Assembly (NCBI GenBank): GCA_963693365.1
Contig: CAVNZM010000002.1
Location: 2,790,001 to 2,854,000, forward strand
DNA from: Amoebidium appalachense
Taxonomy: Eukaryota; Ichthyosporea
Direction: 5' to 3'
Length of the DNA: 64,000 bases
A program made the translations under genes and the position numbers. Below are positions 34,003 to 61,535 of the stretch, one piece after another (position 1 is the stretch's first letter; each line of letters starts with the position of its first letter). The notes beneath the pieces were generated by a model. That model searched no databases and was not told where the DNA came from. It worked only from the letters and a program-made list of their open reading frames with translations.

Positions 34003-34165
34003 TTCCCCCTCCTCTTCCCCTCCCATTTTCTCTGCACACTCAACAGGTCTTAACCAGCTCTGCACATCGTTAGTCACAATCTTCTCACATATATGAGAGA
34101 ATGATCGTATTGGTACGATTTGTCTAATATCTGACGATTCTGCAGCATCCCTAAGACCCCCCTCC
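33785..34165. repeat. Diverged duplicate of a ~140-bp segment
   Basis: Two related segments at about 33800-33935 and 34030-34160 share CACTC..CA.CAGGTCT, TTGGT-CG-TTTGTCT and ATATCT-ACGA-TCTGCAG, separated by poly-C. No coding signal. Confidence 0.5.
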
Positions 34166-34217
34166 CCCCCCCCTCCCCCCTCCCCCCCCCCCCCCCCCAC
34201 CTTCTCTCTCTCTCTCT

Positions 34218-34315
<98 letters not shown>

Positions 34316-34747
34316 GCGCCTGTTGTTTTGCTTGTCATTTGTTGTTCTGGTTGATTACCTGTAATCTTCGCTTATTTATGTGTGTGTGTGTGTGTGTGTG
34401 TGCATATGTTGTGCGGGGTTGCACATACCGGTGTCTACTTTTCTTCTTACTGTTTTTCTCTCCACACACTTCATCTGTCCACTTCTACATACCCCCTTTC
34501 ATAGCTATAGACACACTTCACACATTGCGTTACGCGCACGCATGCACACACCGCTCTGTTGGCGACAGCTCCCTTGGAACCCATGCGGCATGTTACCCGC
34601 CGGCGTAACATAACTCGGACTATCGGTTTGGCTTTTTTCAAGCCCAAAGCAATGGGTGATACCATATTTCCGGCTGACATCCGGGGGCATAGCTTTCCGT
34701 TCGAAGACGATAAAGTTCCGCCCTAGTAAGCGTGTTACTACCCTGCG

Positions 34748-35209
34748 GCGTGGGTCAAATCTCATATTTTCCCCTCTGATTGCGAATTCTGCGGCCTTCG
34801 GGACTTAATTCTTTTCAGCTGGTGTAGTATGTTAGCCAGGGAAGTATCGACTTAGGTATCGACGGGGGAGCTTCCTAGAAGCCCCGTCTCCTGAGTTCCT
34901 ATCTATATTTTTCTTGCTTCTGCTTACTGCTGCAACTTTAACCCCCGGCCTTTCCCACTGCCCTTGCCTGCATAAGCAACCCTGCTCGTCTCTGATCAAG
35001 ACGGGTGACCTACTCATGTTCAAGTGAAACAGTATCTGAGTTGGGTTTCGTTAACGAGGGGAATAGGTCGAAACTCGGGTACTGTGGATGACGTGGGCCC
35101 CCCCTGAGGATGGGCTCTGCTTATTATGCATCCTCTTTATGTATGGCTTGCATTCTGCATCGTGTTATCCGTTTGTTCTTGTGTACTTCGTACTTTTTGA
35201 CGCATTCAA

Positions 35210-35240
<31 letters not shown>
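34748..35240 (+). mobile_element. Family 1 repeat, long copy b (poly-C end)
   Basis: Nearly identical to 11040-11504 over about 460 bp, ending at 35210 and running into about 30 bp of poly-C. The unique sequence upstream (about 34560-34747) may be additional 5' sequence of the element that copy a lacks. Confidence 0.75.
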
Positions 35241-35242
<2 letters not shown>

Positions 35243-35336
35243 CGCTTCATGTGTACCTCAGAGTCCCCCCCCCCTCCCCCCCCCCTTCCTCCTCCCCCCT
35301 CCCCCGCCCTCCTCCCCACACACACACACATACCCC

Positions 35337-35475
35337 GTGGATGACGTGGCCCCCCCCTGAGGATGGGCTCTGCTTATTATGCATACTCTTTGTGTATGAC
35401 TTGCATTCTGCATCGGGTTAACCGTTTGTTCTTGTGTACTTCGTACTTTTTGACGCATTCAAACCCCTCCCCCCC
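35337..35475 (+). mobile_element. Family 1 repeat, truncated copy after copy b
   Basis: About 130 bp starting at GTGGATGACGTGG and ending TTTGACGCATTCAAACC plus a C-rich run, with several substitutions. It lies just beyond the poly-C of copy b. Confidence 0.75.
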
Positions 35476-35743
35476 TCCCCCTCTCACCATGTAATCTGCC
35501 GTGTGCACGTGAACGACAGCTACACAGTACCAACCCCCCCCCCCCCCCCCCCCCCCCCTCCCACTCCGCACACACACACACTACCATCATCGCCACCGTT
35601 GCACCCCCTTCCATCCCCCACAACCACATTATTACTGGATCGAGCGGGGCAAAAAAAAGTTGTGCAGTAGTTCTGGTAAGTCCACTTGCCGCGGCAGCTG
35701 ATAGGCGATGATCGGCTTCTGTTGAGACCTAGATATATGCCTT

Positions 35744-36032
35744 TGGGGGTTCACGCTGTTTACTCGAGGCAAAGAGAAACCAGTCTCAGGTATGGGGGGG
35801 GTTTTGCTCGGAATATCCCCTCAGCGGTATATCATGATCACGTACATAGATGTCGGGTGATGACTATATATCAGGGTTTACTTTCTCTACGAGACACCAT
35901 AAAGACTACAAAGAGAAATCAATTAGTTGGGGTTCCCCGTTTTTTTATTTATTATTATTATTTATTATTTTTTTTATTTATTTATTATTTTTTTTTTTAA
36001 GGGGCTCCCCTGGGACACTCGGTATCAGCTGG

Positions 36033-36079
<47 letters not shown>

Positions 36080-36153
36080 CGCTAGAATTTTGTAGTGATG
36101 TGTTTCTCAAGCCAATCAATACATCTAATAAACAGGTCGTAGTTACGCGTGTT
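35744..36153 (-). mobile_element. Inverted repeat pair, right copy
   Basis: Reverse-oriented partner of 28353-28790, starting near the shared CGCTGTTTACTCGAGGC and ending at ACGCGTGT. The poly-T tract here is interrupted by A (TTTATTTATTATT), so the two copies have diverged mainly in simple sequence. Confidence 0.8.
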
Positions 36154-36980
36154 TGGTATATTCACTACCAGTGGTTTAATACTCATGAACATCCGGATCC
36201 CTTGCACATGTAAGTGTATGCGTTTTTATGAAATTAACAAAATATTAGGAATACGAACTGTGCATGGACGTCTTTGAACCCAGAATGTTCCCCACACTGA
36301 TGCATGTGACCGTACGACGTACTTGCAACTTCGGAAATCTGCAGCCTGCCTCGCCGAAACATGTGCACATTTTTTGCGAATGTACAGTTTGCCACTTGAA
36401 TTCTCAACATATTCATTTCCGATTTCTCGGTGGCAATGGATCTTAGGCAAATGGTGGTTAGCCTACATACTTGCTTTCATGATCATTCCCTTCCGAGGGG
36501 GGAAGAGGGGGGGGAGGGGGGGGGGGGGGGGGAGGATAATGAGAGACCTATAATATTAGAGAGATGAGAAATTTGTTGATGTATTTCATGTATGACATTG
36601 TATAGGTATACACGGCGTAGGACCTGTATGCAGGCAGATCCCGGAGAACACACTTGTAAGCCTGCCTAACTCGCATAAACATGATACACAGTTAATGACT
36701 GTGGGGGCCACAGACACGGGAAATACGGGCTGGTCAACTCAAATTTCCTTATCATTATGTGGTCATTATACTACACTAATATTCGTCATGGCCCATTCGC
36801 ATTAGAACATGTTTACACCTGAACACAATACCTCTTTTTTAACGCCATTAAACATTCTAGTTTAGACACAAAACTATATGGTGTCATCTTACCAATCAAA
36901 ACATGTTTCGGAAAGAAACACTCCCGTATGTTCACCGACATCATGTGTGGAGCAGCTTAAGGGAAAGAAGGGACAGAGGG

Positions 36981-37017
<37 letters not shown>

Positions 37018-37172
37018 AAAACAAAAAGAACTTTTGTGTTCTATGCGAGAGAAACGAATCCGTAAGGGAAAAGGGGTAAAAAATAGTATGATAAATTAAT
37101 ATATTCAGACCCCCCCCCCCCCCCCCCCCCCACCACCACCACCACCCCACCCACCCCCGATCGCAACTGAAA
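36154..37172. other. Intergenic, AT-rich
   Basis: About 1 kb of mostly unique sequence downstream of the SET-like gene's stop. A poly-G run lies at about 36510-36533, a poly-A run at 36983-37015 and a poly-C run at 37111-37132. No convincing ORF. Confidence 0.5.
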
Positions 37173-48068
<10,896 letters not shown>

Positions 48069-48642
48069 GGTTGCAGATTTCTCCCTATTTTTTCCCCTAT
48101 TGCCTCCCTCCGGTTGCTCCGCCTGTGTTAACTTTGTGACATATGCCACGGACGAGCCAATGAGACAACAAAAGACAAACCAATTTGTTTCGAAGTTTCT
48201 GGACTCAAAGCGCTGCATGCGATGTTGTCACGGTTGCTGAGCCAGCCAACAGCAAAAATCTTATCAAGCGGCAATCAGCAGATGACGAGAGCTGGCCAAA
48301 CATTTCTTAAATAAAGTAAAAATACACTTTCAAAGGGAATTTATAGCGATATAAAGGTGTCAACCTATCTAAAATCTTGTTACATGAGTTGGATTTGGCG
48401 AACCCTTCTGACTGTCTGAAACAATAATCCAATCAGCTGCATGATAATTAACTTGTTATGGTATCTTTCATGTGCATATTAGGAAGGTGTTTGCTCCTTT
48501 TTTATCTTGGAGGCCTTGGTGAAAGCATGTACAGAAAAATTCCGACGTCAACTTCTCTCCGAAAGTCTCCGGGCCTGGCCGTTTAGCCTAGGTTCGTATT
48601 CCTTTGTTCAACGAGTGAGCAGAGTTATCTCATTGACAGGGA
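48069..48642. promoter_or_regulatory. Divergent promoter interval (SET-like / ArfGAP)
   Basis: 574 bp between two start codons in opposite directions, free of simple repeats. CCAAT-type motifs occur at 48156-48165 and 48429-48437, with a further CAATCAGC near 48270. A shared bidirectional promoter is likely. ACAG directly before GGAATG at 48641 could be an acceptor, so the ArfGAP transcript may have a 5'UTR intron. Confidence 0.5.
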
Positions 48643-53445
<4,803 letters not shown>

Positions 53446-53648
53446 TGTTAATTTGTCTTGAGTGTAGACATTTGTGGTGTGCTGTGGGAGGTGTGCTAGA
53501 TTTGTAGTTTCTTCCATTCTTTTTCTCATTTTCGTTTGCTACCCTGGTTTGGTTTGGTTTTTTTCAGTATTTTTACCGTGCTGCGACAGGTGGTGGTAAT
53601 CATCTCCCATACTGATGGGCTAGCCAATGTAAGCTGGTAGGCTGGAGA

Positions 53649-53707
<59 letters not shown>

Positions 53708-53709
53708 AT

Positions 53710-53743
<34 letters not shown>

Positions 53744-53828
53744 GGGGTATGTGTGTGTGTGTGCGCGCCCGCATGTGTGTTTGTGCATGCGTGCAGATGT
53801 GCGGGTATGCAGGAGTTTTTTTTTTTTT

Positions 53829-53859
<31 letters not shown>

Positions 53860-56094
53860 GGGGGGAAGAAAGAGAGGGCAGGGATGTGTGAAATCATTAT
53901 GACATTGGATGAATGCTGGCCGGTGGTTTCTGGATGTGGGTGTGAATGATCAGGATTATACGTATACACACGTACTATGTAGAGGGTACGAAAGTAAACA
54001 GGACAACATTGTGTGGTTCATCATTCAGTTCACCTATTTATGCCTGAGCTAAATAGCTTCTCGAGCGCCAATTTAACTGATTTCATTAATTCAAGGCAGT
54101 GGTCATGTTCTGCAAACGAACCCCCCCCCCCCCCCCCCCCCCCCCCCAAACACACACACACAAACCACCAGTACTGCACACACACACGTGTACACACACA
54201 CTGTGTGTGTGACATGCGCTCGCGCGCGCACACACACACATCACACACGCACTAACATGCATGCACCGTGGCACACCTGATAAGTACGGTGACACGTCTC
54301 ACAGAAAATACTTCAAAAAAAAAAAAAGCACCTCAGGCAGACAACGCACAAAGACCGTTCGGAAGATTTGCACACTAACATTGAATACAGAGACCTCTAC
54401 CCATCCTCTCGCTGTCCTCCCCCCTCCCCCCCAAGCCTGTCATCCTCTACCCATCCTCAGCCCCACCCTCCTGAGAAACAATTTTATGTGTTGCTCATGA
54501 AGAAATGATATTGCTGTACTTTGGTTGGCGAGGCGAGGCTTGGGGTGGGTGGGTGGTTGGTGGTGGGGGTGAGGCCTGGATTACATAGGCTATTATACAA
54601 GGTGGATAAGCCAGAAACTTTGACGCTGCGATTTATCACGGAATGGGGTGTCCCTCCCGGAGCCCGGGTAAAACACACGTGAAAGAGGAGAAAGAGGAGG
54701 GCAGGGCGGGGCAGGGGTGGGGTGGGCCCGGGGTGGGTGGGTGGGTGGGGAGGGGCGGGGGGGAAGGAAGATTTCTAGAGGGGGGGGGGGAGGCGTCGGT
54801 GTTGGCCAAGAAGAAAGAGAGGCGTATTCAGTAACATGTTGTTTACTATAGGCGTGGGCAGAAAGAATGGTGCTTGCTAGCCGCAGCTGAGTTCTTTCAG
54901 GCCCTCGAGAAGCAATTTTATTCTGCTGCCGTAAGCCGAATAACTCTACTAAACGCAGAATAACCCAGGCTGCTTAGAGCAAGCTCTTGCTGAATAATTC
55001 TGCGTATTTACGAGCACAGCAATTCTGCTTCTTGCTGAACAATTCAATTTTTTGCATAATTAATCTGCTGAAGTAAGTTGATTCTGCTGATATGGTTGGG
55101 GCCTAGGCTACATGCACTCAGACTCAAGCTCATAGAACGTCACCCCTTCTGAATGTGGCCCATGTTCTATTCAGTCTAGACAGTGACACACGAATACACA
55201 CACACACACACCGTGCACAATGCCAGCCTCACACTCGCGAGGACAAGGTCACACGAACACACATTTGTCACATTTACCATAATCACTGCACCAATTTTTT
55301 TGGCTGGTTTCAGAAAGTTCAGACACTTAAAGCATAACCAGCATAAAAACTGATCACAACAAACAAAACAAAACGCACAAGAAAAACTCAGATTCACACT
55401 CACAACAAACCCGATCAGCACACACACCACACCCGATCAGTAGATGGCATACTATATAATTATAACAAACGGCACACTTCACACACGCACATGCACGCGC
55501 ACACACGCACGCCCACGCACGTGTGTACGTACACACACAATGTCAGCACAACGTCAGACGCACACACACACACGCACACGCCAGGGAACATACAAGTGCG
55601 AGCACACACACACAAGCACACACCGTGGCACGCGTACACCGCACATACGCATGCACACACACACACACACACACACTCGCAGAGAGAGAAAGAGGTAGAT
55701 AGATAGAGAGATAGGAAGAGAAAGAGGGAAAGAGAACTAGAGGAAGAGAGAGAGGAAGTAGGGAGGGAGAGGAACCGGGAGATGGAAAAGATAGCGAGAG
55801 AGCGAGAGTGGGAAGGGGAGAGGGAGATAGGCAGACAGAACGACAGGGAATAGAGAAGGAGAGATGAGAGTCTGGGAGGGAAAGGAAAAGAAACGCAAAC
55901 GACGGTAAAAGTGAGAGCCCGGATCCCTATAAAAGAAAGGAGAGGCATTTTCTTTAGGCGGGCCCAACCGGGAATTTGAGATCTGAGTCCCCTCATTTGC
56001 GCCACATCATGATCTAAGGCTATGTGAATATATATAAACAAAGACTAGCTATTTTGACGCGCTGAGTGATGCCATACCACTGAGCGCGGTTAGG
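53446..56094. other. Intergenic between ArfGAP and ARM gene, left part
   Basis: (GT)n at 53650-53704, poly-G (about 53710-53742 and 53839-53865), poly-T (53817-53838), poly-C (54121-54147), unique sequence, CA-rich stretches (55195-55215, 55490-55680) and a GA-rich stretch (55680-55860). An AT-rich unique stretch (54850-55130) repeats CTGCT/TGAATAATTC-like words. No gene is seen. Confidence 0.55.
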
Positions 56095-56154
56095 TTGAAG
56101 GCGTGGTGGCAGCATGGCGACGTTATACATCTACTTGAGTCCCTTTTTGCAACC

Positions 56155-56185
<31 letters not shown>

Positions 56186-56235
56186 AAGAAAGAAAAGGGA
56201 GACACCGCCTCAGTATGTAGGTAGGTGGTAGAGTC
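56095..56235 (-). repeat. Family 2 repeat (internal poly-A), inverted copy
   Basis: Reverse complement of the element at 26399-26515: GCGACGTTATACATCTACTT, then GTCCCTTTTTGC, a poly-A run, GGGAGACACCGCCTCAG. Confidence 0.75.
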
Positions 56236-56299
56236 ACGACGGGAAACGGTGACAACAGGTGGTGACAACAGCGCGTGACTGTTGTGAAGCAGAGCCACA

Positions 56300-56664
56300 G
56301 CTGTCATTGGACTATCACGCAACAGCGAACGATTGGTCGCTGGTGGTGCGTAAGCCACAAGCGATTGGTTCGTGACCCCGAAATTTGGATACAATATAAA
56401 CGCCAAGCTACGGTTTCTTTTGTGAGCTGCAACTTGCAAGTGACTTGTCCCATTTACATTAGTTTTCTAGTATCTATTACTGATATCATTAATTATTGGT
56501 ACTCTATGTTCGCAAAGGCCTTTCGCCATTCGCGTCGGAAAGCCAAAGGCCTCTCGGAAAGGACCCACGCCTTGGAAATGTGCCTCTTGGCCAATCAGAA
56601 TCAACCTTCGTACAATTTCCGGTTACGTCATCACAACCCTCAGGTCGATTATGATTGGCTCTAA
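56300..56664. promoter_or_regulatory. Cluster of CCAAT/ATTGG motifs
   Basis: ATTGG or CCAAT motifs at about 56305, 56331, 56363, 56590 and 56653, upstream of the TATA box at 56960. Spacing to the ARM gene start is 430-790 bp. An open frame (56275-56664) crosses them but looks incidental. Confidence 0.35.
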
Positions 56665-56959
56665 AGATGTGTTCCTGGCCATGGACGCCAGATCACATCT
56701 TCCAGTTTTGAAGCAACTCTGATAGGGAAAAAAACAGAAGCTTTAGTGTGTTATAATAACTTTATCTTTAAAAAACGAGAGTATTCAATAATAAGATGTA
56801 GCTGTACCCTATATCTGTAGTCTTGAATCCATTTTCTTCGCGCTTTGCTCGTGGAAATGGTGCACGATAAAACGTTCACGGTCCACCCCATCGCATTTGC
56901 CCCCACTCTGCCCTCCTCACCGCAGAACCGATTGTTGCACCAAGCTGCACCAAGCGGAG

Positions 56960-56967
56960 TATAAATA
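56960..56967 (+). promoter_or_regulatory. TATA box, ARM-repeat gene
   Basis: TATAAATA 122 bp upstream of the ATG at 57089, in unique sequence; transcription would start near 56990. Confidence 0.5.
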
Positions 56968-57088
56968 GTAGCCTCACACTCAGTCACAAACATCAATTTG
57001 TTTGTGTTTGGAAAGAAGCCACGCACCATGCTATCGTAGAGTCCTACCTGTTTCTCTATAAAAAACGTGTGCACATTCTCTCACCAGC

Positions 57089-59383
57089 ATGAGTTCTAAC
57101 TCTTCCATATATTTTCAAGCGCGCACAGACGAGAAACTTTCAGTGCGGAGTGCAAAGCAGCCAAAGTCAAAGGTCTCTTTGCGTAAGAGGTTAGGTAAAC
57201 TCAAAATGTGGAGCCTTAGCAGCGCTTTCGGTCAGGGCTCCTCTAGAGTAACCAAGAAGCAGAGTCTTGTAGAAATGGTAATGGGTAACATAAGCAACTG
57301 GCGGGTTCTTCCACAGAACCAGCTCGCGCCTGTTCTTCGCGAGCTACGAACATCTACGGAAACCGGTAAGTGCAGGTTTTCCTTTGTGGGAATCCTATTG
57401 AGAATGTCTTGTCTGTTCTGGTGGTGGTGCTGTCTTTGTGGCGCGCTTCGCCCCACATTTCCGCCCCGTTTGGCTCGTTTATAGGTTGTTTCTTTTTCAT
57501 TGATTCTTGTGCTGTGCTTTCTGGCTGTGAATTAATTTCGTGGGTTTACAAAACCAAGTAGCTGCTTCCCATTGTCTACCCGCTTTTACCTACACCCACT
57601 TCGAACGACAAGTGAACCAAGCTTGCCTTTGCCTCGAACCTTTTAGCCACAAATACCGCCGCTAACCATCGCCTCACGTGTGTATTACAGGACAAGTGAA
57701 CCAAGCTTGCCTTTGCCTCGAACCTTTTAGCCACAAATACCGCCGCTAACCATCGCCTCACGTGTGTATTACAGATGATGTCGAAGGCCAGTGCAGTCGA
57801 ACGGCGGCGTTTTCCATAGTCCCAAAGCTGGCCGAGATTCTCCTCCACTACAGCACACGGAATGGTGGCGAAGAGTCCGTTGCCATTCTCTCAGAGACTT
57901 TGGCGTGTATACGCTTCGTCACTAAGGGAGAAGGTTAGTGCACATAGCCATTTTTAGAAAGGTTGCTCAATCATACAGTATTGTGATTGAGCAACCTAGA
58001 GTATTGTGATGAACGTGTTTCTTGTAAATAAATGGGCCATAACCGGAAAGATGCTACCCAAGTGTAGGTTTTCGTTGTGCACCTAACGGATTTGTTGCTG
58101 GGTTGTGCTGGGTTTGAACCTAGAGTATTGTGATGAACGTGTTTCTTGTAAATAAATGGGCCATAACCGGAAAGATGCTACCCAAGTGTAGGTTTTCGTT
58201 GTGCACCTAACGGATTTGTTGCTGGGTTGTGCTGGGTTTGGTTAATGTCGCCCATGTTATACAGTGAGTGTTACTAACTCGTTGCTCCTACGTTACAGGC
58301 ACGAACATTAGCATGGCCACAAATTGTGGGGTTCTGACAACCTGTCGAGACATAATGCAAAACTTCCCGGACAGTGCTGAGATCCAGAGATATTGCTGCA
58401 TGGTCTTCCGGTCACTGACCTTTAACAGAGGTGGGTGCTGTGTCCTGCTTGGTGTGTGTGTGTGTGCTTCATGATATTGCTGCATGGTCTTCCGGTCACT
58501 GACCTTTAACAGAGGTGGGTGCTGTGTCCTGCTTGGTGTGTGTGTGTGTGCTTCATGCTTTTGCCTGTTTGCTTGGCGTTTGCGTAGCAGAGACGTTTGC
58601 CAGATGCGGATCTTCTGCTTGTTGGCAATACCTGGGCGTGCATAACGGTGGAGGGTTGGTTTGAGGACTCAGTTACCTTTGAGAACACAGACACACATAC
58701 GGCAAAATGCTCTTTTTGACTCTAGTTTCATACAGCGGATAACCAGCTACAAGTAGTGCAGACGGGTGTTGTGCCACTCATCCTTGCCGCCATGGAGCGA
58801 TTCAAAATGGATACCTCCGTGCAGTCAGCCGCCCTAATGTCCATCCAGAACATCACATGGCTCGTTGGTAAGTAACTGCCAGTAGTGCCTGTGGGAGTAT
58901 ATTTGTGTGTGGGGGGGTGGGGGGGGAGGGGGAAAGGGGGCTTTCAGGTGTAGATGGTGACCTGCACTTGAATTTTATGCTTGTGCAGCATCTTTTTGTT
59001 ATTTTGGTGTTGTGAGAGAGAGAAGGGGGTTGGGGGGGAGGGGAGGGGGGGGGGGCTGGCTGTACGGTGGCAAGTTGTCGAGGGTTGTGCTTGAGAATTT
59101 CAGTCTGATTTTGTAACGCTTCTTTTTTTTTTGCGCACAGAGGAAAACAGGAATACAGTTGAGCGGGAGGGTGGAATCCGACACATCATGACGGCCATGC
59201 AGCTGCATGCTGAAAACGTTGAGGTCCAGAAGTGGGCCTGCGGTGCCCTCCAGAACCTTGCATGCTGTGGTAGGCCAACCTCCTTATTTCTCGCCCAGAC
59301 ATAGAAGGGCGCGCCCTTCTCATTCTAGCTCGTATGCCTTTTTCACTTGACCGCAATTCTCAATGCATCCCCCCCCCCCAAAA

Positions 59384-59414
<31 letters not shown>

Positions 59415-59775
59415 AGAAAAGGGGGGGGGGAGGGGGGGGGAGGAGGGGGGGGGGGGGGAAGAAAAAAAAAAGAAAAATAAATATATGTACACGCACCCGA
59501 CAAATTCGAAACAGAAGCCTGGATTTACGTTTCTATCTTGCACCATTAACATTTTCCCCATTTGCTCCTTTGCAGTGCACTGCACTGTGCTTCTGATCGA
59601 CAGCGGTGCCTTGGAGGTAGTGCTTGCAGCAATGAGGAATCACCGCATGGACGGCACCGTACAGAACTACGGCCTCGGCGTGCTCAGAAATATCTCCTAT
59701 CTCAGTATGTACCCCTGCTCTAATCTAAGCCAAATTCGTGTAGAAAATGCCCATAGATATTACTTTCACCCTTTT

Positions 59776-59814
<39 letters not shown>

Positions 59815-60427
59815 CCCCCCTACTTATGATGCACACTCCTATTTGTTCGTTGTAAACGTGGGCTCCGCATTCTTGCCCCCCCCCCCCCCCCCCCCCCTCC
59901 CCCCAAACTAATGGTTGCCCCATGCTTTCATGCGCCTGACGTTAAAGCGTGTGTCTTGTTCCCAACACGTGAGATTCTAACCACGCGTGAGATTCTAACC
60001 ACGCGTGTTATTTCTCATGCGCCTCACGTTAATGCGTGTGTCTTGTTCCCAACACGTGAGATTCTAACCACGCGTGTTATTTCCAACAGAGGACAACCGT
60101 GAGCGTGTTGCCGCCAGCGGGTCTATCCCGCTTGCACTTGCGGCCATGCATACACACATGCACGAACTGGAGGTGCAGAACAGCGCGTGCTCCTTCTTCT
60201 TCAACACCGTTATCGATGTTGGTAGGTCTACCACACCCATTCCTCCTTTTTTCCTTCTACCCGCTTCCCTTCTCCACTTCTGCCTCTCCCTGCCCCCCCC
60301 CTCCCCCCCCCCCCCCCCCCCCCCCTTCCTCCTGCCCCTCGGAGAAATTGATCTGCTTATGTTGCATATTGTGCGCTTTGCTGATCCTGCACACTTTTGC
60401 TGTACTTCGGACCGTGTTTCGCATTCC

Positions 60428-60467
<40 letters not shown>

Positions 60468-61502
60468 ACACACACACACCCACATGCCCACACCACCACC
60501 ACCACCACCACTCTCACCCTCCTGCTCCAGACCAGCCCACCAAGGAGTTAGGTAATAATCTGTAAATCTATTCGTACAACCAGGTAATAATCTGTAAATT
60601 TATCCATACAACCAGGTAATAATCTGTTAATCTATCTATACAACCAGGTAATAATCTGTAAATCTATCCATACAACCCACTAACCGCCCCCTCCCCTCCT
60701 CCCCTCCGCATGCAGATGACAACTGCCACCGAGTGCTTGGCACACCAGGGGCTCTATCTGTGCTGTTTGCATCCAAGGTTGCACATGCAAAGGAGGCACG
60801 GTTTGTGGACAAGGCAAATGCCCTGCTGGACCAGCTGGCACGGAGATGCCAAGGTGTGTGTGTGGGTGTGGGTGTGGGTGTGTGGGTGTGGATGTGGGTG
60901 TGGGTTTTGTGTGTGTGTGTGTGTGTGGCACCCAGCTGTTTGTATGCGGATCCTGTGGGATTTCCGGACACTATTTGTTTGAAAGAAAGGGGGGGGGAGG
61001 GGGGGGACGACAGAGAGGGAAAGAGAGAAAAATGTGTGTGTGTGTGCTTAGAAGAGGATTCCTCGGGGTTTTCTGGAAAGGTTTGCTGGAAGAAAAGGGC
61101 GAAAGAGAGAGGGAAGGAGAGAAAGAGGGATGGAGGGGGGGGGGGGGGGGGGGGGGAGGGAAGGGGGAAAGAGAGAGAGAGAGAACGAAAGGGAGGGAGG
61201 GAGGGAGTTGACTATGGTGCATTGCGCAGGGGGTAAATACAGCGCATAGGAGCACTACAAGTGATTGCAAAGTAACCCTAACCCCTCTGTGCACGTGTGC
61301 AGGCGTCTACATCGACATCAACAAACCTCAGGGACCCCTCACCCTCATGGAGGTGTGCATGCGGGTAGCTGCCAGGCAGGCGCCGGTGGCTGTTGGGTAT
61401 CTCCCTGAGAATATTGTGGAGGATATGGATAAGGCACGGCAGTGCGACAGATGCAAGAACATGTTTGTGTGCAGCTCCATGTCCGTGGCGGCAAAGGCAA
61501 AG

Positions 61503-61535
<33 letters not shown>

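Noticed and set aside
60551-60678. CRISPR-like look of the 32-bp repeats
   Set aside because: Units are directly tandem without spacers, lie in an intron, and the genome is eukaryotic.
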